Shown here: positions 1 to 6,678 of the stretch, piece by piece
How positions within the stretch are numbered: position 1 is the first letter of the stretch
Layout: every line of letters begins with the position of its first letter
Virus record (IMG/VR): IMGVR_UViG_3300010885_047852
Coordinates: 1-61,298 of that record
Source of the DNA: a virus
Strand: one strand, 5' to 3'
DNA: 61,298 nucleotides
Position numbers and translations under genes: made by a program
The notes under the pieces: model-generated
Told to the model about the DNA's origin: nothing
The model's input: only the letters and a program-made list of their open reading frames with translations
The model's database searches: none

Positions 1-137
1 CTCAACCACACGCCCCACCGACACACCCCCAACCTCATCCATACCCGAAACATATCACACCCAACACCCAACACCCCCCCCACAAACGTGCGCTTAGCCA
101 GGGACGCCTGGTCGAGACCGGGCACGGTTGGAATGCG
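1..137. other. C/A-rich gene-free end of the window
   Basis: No coding frame that I trust. The first ~90 bases are almost only C and A on the plus strand, matching the composition of the last ~80 bases of the window. If the genome is circular or circularly permuted, the two would join into one ~170-bp C/A tract upstream of the C5-methyltransferase gene. I found no identical terminal repeat between the ends. Confidence 0.5.
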
Positions 138-173
138 TCAGCGCCCGCGATCGATGTCGACCGCGGGCGCTGA
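138..173 (-). terminator. Strong hairpin downstream of the 344-aa minus-strand gene
   Basis: A perfect 12-bp inverted repeat (TCAGCGCCCGCG and its complement) with a 12-nt loop lies 20 bp beyond the stop of the minus-strand gene ending at 194. There is no T-run after it, so it may slow or stop transcription only with a factor, or may act as an mRNA 3' end. Terminator function is inferred from position and stem strength. Confidence 0.5.
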
Positions 174-193
174 GCGAGCGCGCTAGCGAGTGG

Positions 194-1228
194 CTAGGCG
201 TACTTCTGCACGTTCTTCAGAAGCGCTGAGAGTTTCCGATGTACGGACGGCGTGGCTCGCGATTCGCTCGCCAGTTTCACGGACAGTCGGAACCGTTCGC
301 GTGCCATGTCGGTTCCGACCGTAAAGGTCGTTCCATCTGCCAGACGAACGCGAACGCGGCCGTCCCTCTTTGCGTCGAACATGGAACGGAGCGCTTCATC
401 GATGAACGCTGCTGCTGTGCGCATGTCGGGAACCTCGGCAGTCGGGACGGCCGCAAGACGGATCGTTTTCGACTTGTGCCGCGCCGTCCTTGTTGAGTCT
501 TGCCAAGTGCCGTGTCCGTCGATGTAGCGGCCGTCGAACGACATACGGAGCGTTGTGCCGTCGATGGTGCGGTACGACGCTTTCCGAACGCGGTAGGCGC
601 GGCGCTTACGGTTCCGCGGGTCGAACGGATCGCCCACGATCGGGATCCCCTTTGCGCCGTGCATAGGCGGACGGATGAACCCTGTTGCGTCGACCGTAAA
701 GGTCGGGCGCGCGTGCACCACTTCGGCCCATGAGTATTCGTCCGTTCCGATCAGACGGTAGGCAGGATCGACTGTCTCGCCATCGTGGTCGATGCGCAGC
801 AGGTCGTTAGCCATCGCGAGCGCGCTCGCATAGGTGGCACGGTTCCCCCAACCGTCGATGACTTCACCGCGTCGACGGCCGCGAACCGTCCCGTCTGGGA
901 GTCGACGGTTTACGGTCGGATCGAATGGCGTACGTCCCTCACGGAACAACGCGACGTCTGTCTCGGTGAACGTGTACGGCATTCGTTCCACGATGATCGC
1001 GCAACGCGTGAGGAAGTCATCTGGGGCGATGCCGTAACGGGACAGGGTCGAGATGTAGTCGGCCTCTCCGTCGATCGCGAGAAGCGCGTAGAACGGTTCG
1101 GCATCGATGCCCACCTCAGCGCGCCTTGCCTCAAGAGCGACGCGGACGGCCTCGGCCGCGGAACGGCATCGCTCGTTTAGAGCGGCGGCCTCGGCCGTCC
1201 AGATCTCAGGGAACGGATAGGGACTCAT
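194..1228 (-). CDS. Hypothetical protein, 344 aa
   Basis: No family recognised. The start is ATG at 1228 because an AGGAGG box sits at 1236-1241, 7 bases upstream; a longer frame to 1288 lacks any such site. The protein is soluble-looking, without signal or membrane segments. Its N-terminal third is Ala/Glu/Arg-rich and probably helical, and the middle is basic (a GRRRGE stretch, then NRKRRAYRVRK), which suggests nucleic-acid contact. The gene stands alone on the minus strand at the left end, with the repeat and palindrome tract at 1251-1415 as its upstream region and a 12-bp hairpin downstream. If the map is circular it follows the C5-methyltransferase on the same strand only after a C/A tract. 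It could be a DNA-binding or host-takeover protein, but nothing in the sequence proves this. Confidence 0.75.
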   Translation of the reverse strand: MSPYPFPEIWTAEAAALNERCRSAAEAVRVALEARRAEVGIDAEPFYALLAIDGEADYISTLSRYGIAPDDFLTRCAIIVERMPYTFTETDVALFREGRTPFDPTVNRRLPDGTVRGRRRGEVIDGWGNRATYASALAMANDLLRIDHDGETVDPAYRLIGTDEYSWAEVVHARPTFTVDATGFIRPPMHGAKGIPIVGDPFDPRNRKRRAYRVRKASYRTIDGTTLRMSFDGRYIDGHGTWQDSTRTARHKSKTIRLAAVPTAEVPDMRTAAAFIDEALRSMFDAKRDGRVRVRLADGTTFTVGTDMARERFRLSVKLASESRATPSVHRKLSALLKNVQKYA

Positions 1229-1250
1229 AGGTGAACCTCCTGACGATGGA

Positions 1251-1310
1251 CTAGGCACCATGCCTAGCCAAGAAGTGTTGTACCACACTTTCGCGCCAAG
1301 TGTCTAGACA
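1251..1310 (-). promoter_or_regulatory. Palindromes upstream of the 344-aa gene
   Basis: Two perfect palindromic elements lie just upstream of the minus-strand start at 1228: CTAGGCA-cca-TGCCTAG (1251-1267) and TGTCTAGACA (1301-1310). Between them GTGT/ACAC arms flank TGTACC. They look like operator sites for a dimeric regulator of the divergent region. No convincing -35/-10 pair was found. Confidence 0.45.
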
Positions 1311-1344
1311 AGGTGGAAGGTTCGACGGACGGTCGACAGTCGGC

Positions 1345-1415
1345 AGGATCGACGGTCGACAGGATCGACGGTCGACAGTCGACAGGATCGACGGTCGACA
1401 GGATCGACGGTCGAC
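1345..1415. repeat. Four 16-bp tandem repeats (iteron-like)
   Basis: The unit AGGATCGACGGTCGAC occurs at 1345-1360, 1361-1376, 1384-1399 and 1400-1415. A 7-bp partial copy (AGTCGAC) splits the array into two pairs, and degenerate copies start at ~1321. Each unit contains GTCGAC and ATCGAC half-sites. Iterons for replication initiation, a partition-type site, or a multi-operator array are all possible. The repeats sit in a gene-free tract between divergent genes. Confidence 0.8.
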
Positions 1416-1425
1416 CAGGTCGTAA

Positions 1426-1456
1426 GGCTGGCCTAACACACTCTGGTAGGCCAGCC
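1426..1456. terminator. Perfect 10-bp hairpin, with a second small hairpin after it
   Basis: GGCTGGCCTA (1426-1435) pairs with TAGGCCAGCC (1447-1456) across an 11-nt loop. A second stem, GTTAGC/GCTAAC (1468-1483, 4-nt loop), follows. Neither has a T-run. They may be transcription barriers between the divergent units or folded 5' leader RNA of the plus-strand early operon. Confidence 0.5.
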
Positions 1457-1483
1457 CAACCGCCGGCGTTAGCTCAAGCTAAC

Positions 1484-1768
1484 ACCTGGGGGTACTCCCC
1501 CCCCCACCCCACCCGCCGCAACCCCTGGCCCTCGCCGGCACCACCCACCCCACCCCTGGGGAAAACCGCCGGCCACCCCCCACCAACCATAGGGGGGGGG
1601 GCCAAACTTTCCTGGGGCACCCCACAGAACCCCCCCCTGTAGGGACCACCCCACCCCTCGACCACTCCGGTGGTGAAGCCGATACAACCCGGCCGAGGGA
1701 CCACGCCCTCCCTGAGCGAGAGGGCTCCTGTTCTCCCCCCCTGGGGGGCTTACAGAAAGGGGCGCTTC
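1484..1768. other. C-rich leader before the first plus-strand gene
   Basis: No coding frame that I trust. The tract has long C runs on the plus strand, a GGGGGTACTCCCCC hairpin (near 1486-1499), a G-run near 1595, and a CCCCCC/GGGGGG pair at 1735-1748 just before the ribosome site of the first early gene. I could not find a canonical promoter, although the early operon must start somewhere in 1420-1750. Confidence 0.6.
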
Positions 1769-1912
1769 ATGAAGCGTCGTACCAAGCTCACTGTGAAGAC
1801 CGCTGTCGGGTCGAATGGCACCCATTACAGGTTGTTGTCGTCCCGTCTGACGTATCCGGCTCTTTCGGAGTTGGATGCTGCTTCTCTCAAGGAGGCGTTG
1901 GGTCTTCGGTGA
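1769..1912 (+). CDS. Hypothetical small basic protein, 47 aa
   Basis: First gene of the plus-strand early operon. ATG at 1769 follows a GAAAGGGG ribosome site (1755-1762) at good spacing. The product begins MKRRTKLTVK, so the N-terminus is strongly basic, and the C-terminus is helical with acidic residues. No family recognised. Its leading position and size fit an early regulatory or host-directed microprotein. Confidence 0.6.
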   Translation: MKRRTKLTVKTAVGSNGTHYRLLSSRLTYPALSELDAASLKEALGLR

Positions 1913-2224
1913 GGATTGTCGCTGCCCTTTTGTTGGGTGGTGTGTGTGTCCCGTAGAGGCGGGTCATCCTCTCGCCCTTGTCGGTGTCGTAGCCGGCGGG
2001 GGCACCCTTATTGGCTACCTAGGAGGTGGACTACCGGAGAGTGTTCATATTGCGACGTCAGTCCGACGCTGAGGCTGTGGCTGACTGTAACCCTTGCACC
2101 GGGGGTATATCCGGTGGCTCTAACGGCAGGTGACTGCCATGCCCCATCCGGGGAAAGGGTTTCCCTCTGTTGGGAGTGTGTCCCTAGAGGGCACTTCACC
2201 GAGTCATCCGAAAGGAGGTGACGA
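1913..2224 (+). other. Structured gap with at most tiny genes
   Basis: 312 bp between the 47-aa and 67-aa genes. It holds an AGGAGG box at 2021-2026, a possible 30-codon frame (listed separately), GGCAG/CTGCC and CCCC/GGGG stems around 2125-2155, and a GGGAAA/TTTCCC stem (2151-2165). The tRNA T-arm pattern is absent. It may be mainly a structured leader for the 2225 gene. Confidence 0.45.
2041..2133 (+). CDS. Possible 30-aa microprotein
   Basis: GTG at 2041 opens a 30-codon frame ending in TGA at 2131-2133. An AGGAGG box lies at 2021-2026, but the spacing (14 nt) is too long for comfort; GTG at 2026 in the same frame would abut the box. The C-terminus carries a CNPC pair and is Gly/Ser-rich. 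It is included because the surrounding operon is full of Cys-pair microproteins, but it may be leader RNA only. Confidence 0.25.
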   Translation: MFILRRQSDAEAVADCNPCTGGISGGSNGR

Positions 2225-2428
2225 ATGGATACTGACATCCGTGACGAGCGGAGCCGGTTGATCTCCGAGTGGTCGAGTCTGAGTTGGCGTGCCCACCAGG
2301 CCGAGGTCAAGTCTCAGCGGCTCCGTCGGGCATCGCATCTGAAGCATCTGGAGCTTATTTTGGCCGAGAACATCCAGGATGAGATCGAGCGTGCCTACGC
2401 CATCAAGATTTGCCGGGGACTCAAGTAG
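2225..2428 (+). CDS. Hypothetical small helical protein, 67 aa
   Basis: A near-perfect ribosome site (GAAAGGAGGTGACGA then ATG) fixes the start. The product is highly charged, rich in Arg, Glu and Leu, and probably all alpha-helical with coiled-coil character (HLKHLELILAE region). No membrane segment and no family recognised. It shares the same type of ribosome site with the next genes, so all are probably co-expressed early. Confidence 0.75.
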   Translation: MDTDIRDERSRLISEWSSLSWRAHQAEVKSQRLRRASHLKHLELILAENIQDEIERAYAIKICRGLK

Positions 2429-2438
2429 CCGGCGACCT

Positions 2439-2455
2439 CACCCCCACTGGGGGTG
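2439..2455 (+). other. CACCCCC/GGGGGTG hairpin
   Basis: A perfect 7-bp stem with a 3-nt loop lies between the 67-aa and 92-aa genes, with no T-run. Similar C-run/G-run stems precede the 1769 and 2225 genes. It may be an mRNA-processing or attenuating structure in the early transcript. Confidence 0.4.
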
Positions 2456-2522
2456 GGGCAGAGTTGGTCTGTCAAGAATCTGGCAGGCTAACTCTGTCCT
2501 ACCTGCGAAAGGAGGTGACCAT

Positions 2523-2801
2523 ATGGATATTTACTGCCCGAAGTGTCGGGAGCCGTGGGACAACGAATGTCTCCACGAGGAAGCTGAGGCCCGTAATGAC
2601 ATGGGGTCTGGTGCGACCTACGACACCGTGAAGAGAGAGTTCTTCCGTGACGGCTGTTCCGCCCTGCGGGAGGCTTACGGTTCGGAGTGTGCCGGCCCGT
2701 TGGAGGGTCGTTCCGTTGTCCTTGACGAGTTGTACTCCTTGTTCGGCGACGACCTCGACGGACTGATGTCCGACCTTGAGGACTTCCCAATCGACTTCTG
2801 A
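2523..2801 (+). CDS. Zinc-ribbon-like small protein, 92 aa
   Basis: ATG at 2523 follows AAAGGAGGTGACC. The N-terminus has a CPKC pair, then a third Cys about eight residues on (CPKCREPWDNEC) and a His two after it, consistent with one small zinc site. The C-terminus is very acidic (DDLDGLMSDLEDF). No named family; zinc binding is inferred from Cys spacing. It could contact a host protein or nucleic acid. It lies in an uninterrupted run of early genes. Confidence 0.75.
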   Translation: MDIYCPKCREPWDNECLHEEAEARNDMGSGATYDTVKREFFRDGCSALREAYGSECAGPLEGRSVVLDELYSLFGDDLDGLMSDLEDFPIDF

Positions 2802-2812
2802 AAGGAGGTGCC

Positions 2813-2941
2813 ATGACTGCACCGTTCATCGCGGCCGAGGATTTGCTCCTTGACCGCACCGTGGAGGGCCGGGTGCTGTTCGGCGAGGTTGTTCTCGTCG
2901 TTCTCCCCCGGCCGGACACCGACGACTCCGAAAGGGGGTAA
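2813..2941 (+). CDS. Hypothetical microprotein, 42 aa
   Basis: ATG at 2813 follows GAAAGGAGGTGCC directly after the stop of the 92-aa gene. The product is hydrophobic in the middle (VLFGEVVLVVLP) but too short for a confident membrane helix. It ends in an acidic tail. The 3' end includes the ribosome site of the next gene, so expression is coupled. No family recognised. Confidence 0.6.
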   Translation: MTAPFIAAEDLLLDRTVEGRVLFGEVVLVVLPRPDTDDSERG

Positions 2942-2944
2942 CCA

Positions 2945-3052
2945 GTGGACACCGACAAGTGCCCAGAGTGTCTGCGAGTGTTCGACCTCGCAGACCCGAC
3001 CGATGCCGAGGAATGGGCCTACGGCCACGACTGCGAGGACAGCAATGGATGA
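2945..3052 (+). CDS. Cys-pair microprotein, 35 aa
   Basis: GTG at 2945 sits behind GAAAGGGGGTAACCA. The product starts with a CPEC pair and has a His-Asp-Cys near the end, a minimal zinc-knuckle arrangement (CPEC ... HDC). It overlaps the next gene by 8 bp in another frame. It is similar in style to the zinc-ribbon protein at 2523. The function is unknown. Confidence 0.6.
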   Translation: MDTDKCPECLRVFDLADPTDAEEWAYGHDCEDSNG

Positions 3053-3242
3053 TGCCACCCTCTTGAAGCGAATCATCATCGTCGCCGCAGCGTCACGGCA
3101 AGTGCCACCGACAGCCGTCGTGATGCACGAATCCGTGTTCTTTCACTCGAAAGTCGAGGGTAAAGGAGCCGAGAACGACACCACGTTCGTTCTCGCTTTC
3201 CTTCTCCTATTCGGCAAATCAATGGACCAGGAGGCCAAGTGA
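3045..3242 (+). CDS. Hypothetical protein, 65 aa
   Basis: ATG at 3045 overlaps the 35-aa gene. The product has a hydrophobic segment near the end (FVLAFLLLF) that could be a short membrane anchor, following a basic and polar middle. It ends by GTGA overlap with the following gene, which indicates translational coupling. No family recognised. Confidence 0.55.
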   Translation: MDDATLLKRIIIVAAASRQVPPTAVVMHESVFFHSKVEGKGAENDTTFVLAFLLLFGKSMDQEAK

Positions 3243-3385
3243 CCCTCATCGCCGCCGCACGCAACGTCCCACTACAGGATGCGGACGTTGCGATCTTCCT
3301 GTGGCTGGTCACCAACCTGGTGATCCATGCCACCAACCGAATCCGTGAGGTGTGGGACGACCACACCGGAAAGGACATCAACTGA
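3239..3385 (+). CDS. Possible single-pass membrane protein, 48 aa
   Basis: GTG at 3239 overlaps the previous stop (GTGA) and follows CAGGAGGCCAA. The centre is hydrophobic (VAIFLWLVTNLVI), long enough for one membrane helix, with a charged C-terminus (TNRIREVWDDHTGKD). It could be a small early membrane protein. The assignment rests on hydrophobicity alone. Confidence 0.55.
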   Translation: MTLIAAARNVPLQDADVAIFLWLVTNLVIHATNRIREVWDDHTGKDIN

Positions 3386-3666
3386 ACCGACATTTCCTCA
3401 ACCGGCAAGTCAAGGACATTCTTGACTTCTTCGGGTATCCGACTGACCATGTCGGCCCCGACGTCGTGGAAGACTTTGCCGGCCTCTGGACGGACAAGCC
3501 GCCGGCACCAACCATCATCTGGGAGGGCGGGCCGCACGAGTGGGCTGTCATCTACAGCCTCTCCCGTCGAGGTCACAGCGTCACCCACAACTGGTTCTCC
3601 GAACCGGAGAACAACTTCATTCTCTCCTACTACCACATCAAGGAGCCGACATCGACCGCTGGCTGA
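3382..3666 (+). CDS. Hypothetical protein, 94 aa, apparent CTG start
   Basis: The open frame carries a real-looking protein (Trp-rich, with a PTIIWEGGPHEW stretch) but no ATG, GTG or TTG at a sensible place. GGAAAGGA (3368-3375) is exactly 6 nt before CTG at 3382, and that CTG overlaps the previous stop as CTGA, just as the neighbours do with ATGA and GTGA. The only other start is GTG at 3352, deep inside the previous gene with a poorly spaced site. I therefore prefer CTG. No family recognised. Confidence 0.6.
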   Translation: MNRHFLNRQVKDILDFFGYPTDHVGPDVVEDFAGLWTDKPPAPTIIWEGGPHEWAVIYSLSRRGHSVTHNWFSEPENNFILSYYHIKEPTSTAG

Positions 3667-3905
3667 CATGGTGGGAAGCTGAGTGCGAGGGCCAATACGA
3701 CGCCGACTACGAGGTGTTCGAGTACGCCCATGAAGCGCTCGCTGCTACCCCACGAATCCTCTACTACCTGAACGACTATCGGGCCAGGTGCGAATGGTTC
3801 CGACTGTTCGTCGTGCGACTCATCAATCCGCCAGCCGGCTTCGACTGGTGCGCCTGGGACATCGAAGCCGGCGAAACACTTCTCACCCACAAGGAGGGGA
3901 TATGA
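3651..3905 (+). CDS. Hypothetical protein, ~84 aa, apparent ATC (or CTG) start
   Basis: The frame has no standard start near the end of the preceding gene. AAGGAG (3640-3645) is followed 5 nt later by ATC at 3651; a CTG at 3663 would give a CTGA overlap but sits 17 nt from the site. GTG at 3540 is possible but far upstream and inside the previous gene. The protein is acidic and aromatic-rich (WLTWWEAECEGQYDADYEVFEY in two pieces: WLTWWEAEC then GQYDADYEVFEY). No family recognised; the start is uncertain. Confidence 0.5.
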   Translation: MDRWLTWWEAECEGQYDADYEVFEYAHEALAATPRILYYLNDYRARCEWFRLFVVRLINPPAGFDWCAWDIEAGETLLTHKEGI

Positions 3906-4099
3906 CCACTCGCTACGTCATCTGTGGCGAATTCTATTTCACCGACGACTACGACGGCACATGGCACTACTGGAACAACGAACACGGATGGGTCGACCTT
4001 GAGTCGGCCACCGTCTTCACCAACGACGAACGAAAGGCGTTCCTCAACCGGATGCCCCAAGGTTCTTGGGGCTGGATTCTTCACCAACGAAAGGAATGA
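3902..4099 (+). CDS. Hypothetical protein, 65 aa
   Basis: ATGA overlap with the preceding stop and a GGAGGGGAT ribosome site fix the start. Small, acidic and very rich in aromatic residues (Tyr, Trp, Phe), especially in the first half (EFYFTDDYDGTWHYW). This suggests a compact beta fold. No family recognised. Confidence 0.7.
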   Translation: MTTRYVICGEFYFTDDYDGTWHYWNNEHGWVDLESATVFTNDERKAFLNRMPQGSWGWILHQRKE

Positions 4100-4100
4100 C

Positions 4101-4466
4101 ATGACAGACACACCCGACGACATCGAGGTGGCGCTCCAACGTCACCGCGACGACATCGCACTCATCGCAGCGCGCTTCTACCAGGAGGCCAACGACCAAC
4201 ATTGGTGCGACGCCGTCGATGAAATCGTCGCCGACATCAACCACGGCATCTCCATCAAGATGCCGCTCCGCAAGCACAAATGGCGCGTCACCATGACCGC
4301 ACCCGTCGTGGTCGCCAAGTTCATCGAAGCCACCACGAACGAGCAAGCCAAACTCCTCGCCAACAACGACTGGTTCGAGCATGTCTCCGTCGACGGGATG
4401 AACGGCTGGACCGTCGTTCGCAAGAACGCACTCCGCACAGACACCGAAATCACCGCTAGCCGGTGA
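4101..4466 (+). CDS. Hypothetical protein, 121 aa
   Basis: ATG at 4101 follows CGAAAGGAATGAC. Mixed alpha/beta character, with a helical N-terminal half (residues ~5-50) and a strand-rich C-terminal half (KWRVTMTAPVVVAKF). It resembles small phage proteins that share a variable N-terminus and a common alpha/beta C-terminus, but I cannot name a family. Co-directional with tight spacing. Confidence 0.7.
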   Translation: MTDTPDDIEVALQRHRDDIALIAARFYQEANDQHWCDAVDEIVADINHGISIKMPLRKHKWRVTMTAPVVVAKFIEATTNEQAKLLANNDWFEHVSVDGMNGWTVVRKNALRTDTEITASR

Positions 4467-4483
4467 CCGACAGAAAGGAACCC

Positions 4484-4822
4484 ATGGAAACCATCACATT
4501 GGCCTGGGTCGAACGGCAACACCGTAACGACATCGACCACATCACCAGCGTGCTCACCAGAAACGCCGACCTGCACGACGAGGTCGGCCTCTACAACGAG
4601 GTAGTTCGTGACCTCAACCAACAGCTCAAGTACGGGCTGCAGGAGTACAAGCAAACCTACACCGTGACCGCCACGCTCACCGTCCGCCTCACCCGAGAGG
4701 TGGATGCCGAAACCGAAGAGGAAGCGGTTGAAGAGGCCGGCGAATATTTCGACATGTACACCAACAGCGAATGGGACGTCGAAGACTACAACATCGAAGA
4801 CATGGAGGCAAGAGCACAGTGA
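4484..4822 (+). CDS. Hypothetical protein, 112 aa
   Basis: ATG at 4484 follows AGAAAGGAACCC; an upstream GTG at 4463 overlaps the previous gene and is less likely. Residues 1-55 are helical and polar. The second half has a Thr-rich beta segment (TYTVTATLTVRL) and a strongly acidic C-terminus (AETEEEAVEEAGEYF). Beta-then-acidic-helix tails of this sort recur in small early phage proteins of unknown role. Confidence 0.7.
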   Translation: METITLAWVERQHRNDIDHITSVLTRNADLHDEVGLYNEVVRDLNQQLKYGLQEYKQTYTVTATLTVRLTREVDAETEEEAVEEAGEYFDMYTNSEWDVEDYNIEDMEARAQ

Positions 4823-5073
4823 ACATCACCACCTACACCACCTGGAGCGCCAGCGACGACATGGGTTACATGGTCGAATGCCGCTGGTATGGCTCCGCCA
4901 CCATCAACATCTTCGCCGGTATCCCTGCCGAAGACGGAGAGTCAATTCTTGACGCCGTCGAGGTTGACGTCTTCACCATCTACGGCCCTGACGGCCAGCG
5001 CCCGTCGCTCGCCGACGTCGACCAGGCGTGCCGGGACTACCTGATCGAAGCGTTCCACAACTACAACAACTGA
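4819..5073 (+). CDS. Hypothetical protein, 84 aa
   Basis: GTG at 4819 overlaps the previous stop (GTGA) with a GGAGG box upstream. Acidic, beta-rich N-terminal half and a helical C-terminus (LADVDQACRDYLIEAF). No family recognised. Coupled to its neighbour by overlap. Confidence 0.65.
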   Translation: MNITTYTTWSASDDMGYMVECRWYGSATINIFAGIPAEDGESILDAVEVDVFTIYGPDGQRPSLADVDQACRDYLIEAFHNYNN

Positions 5074-5082
5074 AAGGACACC

Positions 5083-5574
5083 GTGGGTTACTACATCGAC
5101 ACCATCGAAGCCGTCAACCTTGTCATCAAGGCCGACGACTTCGACGCCGCCTACCGGGCGTTGTGCGACCTCAACAATCGCAACGACCTCAAGAAAGGCG
5201 GTGTGTGGCCGCAAGAAGAAGCTGAGGGACCGAATCCGAACGTCTGGTTCTCGTGGATGCAATGGAACTACCCGGAAGTGTGCGAAACACTGCGGGACAT
5301 CCTGACGCATATTGGTTACGAAACCAGCATGGAAGACGGCAACCTGCGCATCGACAGCTACCACGACAAGCACGGCTGCGAGGATGTGTTCCTCTGCGCC
5401 CTCACGCCGTGGCTTCCTCGAGGGTCAAGCATCCTCTTCCAGGGGGAAGACAACCACCAGTGGATGTACGTGTTCAACGTCGACCACTACACCGAAGACC
5501 ACGGCGAACCGGCCGTCACATGGGACGGGCCGTCGTGCATCGCTGCCGGCACATTCCCGTGGGGAATGAGTTGA
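5083..5574 (+). CDS. Hypothetical protein, 163 aa
   Basis: GTG at 5083 follows TGAAAGGACACC. One of the larger early proteins; acidic, with many aromatic residues and His-Asp-rich segments (DSYHDKHGCEDVF, NVDHYTEDHGE). The first ~75 residues look like a helical repeat-type fold. No catalytic motif recognised. It may be a host-interaction protein. Confidence 0.75.
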   Translation: MGYYIDTIEAVNLVIKADDFDAAYRALCDLNNRNDLKKGGVWPQEEAEGPNPNVWFSWMQWNYPEVCETLRDILTHIGYETSMEDGNLRIDSYHDKHGCEDVFLCALTPWLPRGSSILFQGEDNHQWMYVFNVDHYTEDHGEPAVTWDGPSCIAAGTFPWGMS

Positions 5575-5614
5575 CAGCCGCTATCATGTCAAGAGCAACT
5601 ACACAGGAGACATC

Positions 5615-5839
5615 ATGACCACCAGCACCATCAACATCCACAACCCAATCATCCACAGTCTCTACCAGCACGGCGTGGCCGACGGGCCGGCAGGTCCGCA
5701 CTACTGGACGAGCATCTCGTTCCATACCGGCGGCTCGCTCACCGTGTCGTTCGGTTCCATCGAGGAGCGTGCAGCGTTCTGGCAGACCATCGCCGACTCG
5801 CTTCCCGCTGCCGCTGACAGCGTGACGGTGACGCAATGA
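5615..5839 (+). CDS. Hypothetical protein, 74 aa
   Basis: ATG at 5615 follows ACACAGGAGACATC. Thr/Ser-rich N-terminus, then a compact alpha/beta region ending with a helix (AAFWQTIADSLPAAA). The 40-bp gap before it is the first spacer of note in this part of the operon, but it has no usable promoter. Overlaps the next gene by ATGA. Function unknown. Confidence 0.7.
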   Translation: MTTSTINIHNPIIHSLYQHGVADGPAGPHYWTSISFHTGGSLTVSFGSIEERAAFWQTIADSLPAAADSVTVTQ

Positions 5840-6102
5840 CCATCGAAGACCGACGCGGAGCCACCATCTGGTACACACCGAACGGTGGCGAAATGAGCAT
5901 CGACATCATCGGGGACAGCTTTGTTCTCCGCTACCACACCGAATACGACTACAGCGAAGAAACCTACGGGTCGATGAGTTGCGCGCTCGCTCGTGCAGCC
6001 ATCGTGGTGGAGTGCCTCCGCTTCGATGACCCCGATGCAGCCGGCACCGAAGACGAGTTCACCCTGCAATGGTGCAACTTCTGCGACAACTACATCTCAT
6101 GA
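5836..6102 (+). CDS. Hypothetical protein, 88 aa
   Basis: ATGA overlap with the previous gene. Acidic protein with a Tyr/Glu-rich centre (YHTEYDYSEETYG) and a Cys pair near the end (CNFC) that could form half a metal site. No family recognised. Confidence 0.65.
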   Translation: MTIEDRRGATIWYTPNGGEMSIDIIGDSFVLRYHTEYDYSEETYGSMSCALARAAIVVECLRFDDPDAAGTEDEFTLQWCNFCDNYIS

Positions 6103-6112
6103 AAGGAACCAC

Positions 6113-6517
6113 ATGACCGACTGCCGATACTGCGGCAAGCCTGGATGCACCTACATCGCATGTCGTGAATGCTTCTACGACGGCGCAGTGCTCACCGAGA
6201 ACTTCATCCATGTCATCAACCTGCTCGAGCGTGTCACCGGCACACCGTGGCAGGGTGAACACACCGGCGGCGGATGCGCATGGCTCGCAACCCGTATCCC
6301 AAAGGACGGCGGCGACGAACAACTCATCGCTATCACGTTCGATGATGACACGTTCCACCTGACCACCACGTTCGCCGAAGTCGACCGTGCCTACTGGGGC
6401 ATCGGTGCCTACTCAAGCTGTTACGAAGACTCCCAGGCGGTGTTCTTCCGTTGCAGCACCGAAGAAGTGATGGGCAAGGTACGTGAGGCCCACGAGATTC
6501 TGAAAGGACAGATATGA
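6113..6517 (+). CDS. Cys-rich N-terminal zinc-type protein, 134 aa
   Basis: ATG at 6113 follows TGAAAGGAACCAC. The first 25 residues hold five Cys (CRYCGKPGC ... CREC), consistent with a zinc-binding knuckle. The remainder is alpha/beta, with an acidic segment (ITFDDDTFHLTTTF). It overlaps the next gene by ATGA. The pairing of a zinc knuckle with a small globular domain suggests a nucleic-acid or protein adaptor; no family name. Confidence 0.7.
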   Translation: MTDCRYCGKPGCTYIACRECFYDGAVLTENFIHVINLLERVTGTPWQGEHTGGGCAWLATRIPKDGGDEQLIAITFDDDTFHLTTTFAEVDRAYWGIGAYSSCYEDSQAVFFRCSTEEVMGKVREAHEILKGQI

Positions 6518-6678
6518 GTTGGACTGAACAACGCATCTACCACGACACCTGGCTACGACAACCGCGCTCGCCGAAGTGGTGTCAGGTATGCGACGGTCTC
6601 GCTGACAACTGCAACTGCTGCTGGGACTGCGGCTCAATGTCCTGCAAATGCGGGACCGACAACGAGGAGGATGAATGA
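6514..6678 (+). CDS. Cys-rich microprotein, 54 aa
   Basis: ATGA overlap and GAAAGGACAGAT fix the start. Nine Cys lie in the last 35 residues (CQVC ... CNCCWDC ... CKC), enough for two zinc sites. Short acidic tail. It sits directly upstream of the GP88-like gene, itself Cys-rich, with an ATGA overlap, so the two may act together. Function unknown. Confidence 0.7.
   Translation: MSWTEQRIYHDTWLRQPRSPKWCQVCDGLADNCNCCWDCGSMSCKCGTDNEEDE

Noticed and set aside
1345-1415. Possible CRISPR array
   Set aside because: The 16-bp units are directly adjacent with no spacers and no cas genes are nearby; this is a tandem repeat.
5571-5599. TTGACA box as a promoter before the 74-aa gene
   Set aside because: No -10-like hexamer at 16-18 bp; the only TATCAT is 5 bp away. 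The genes are otherwise packed as one operon.
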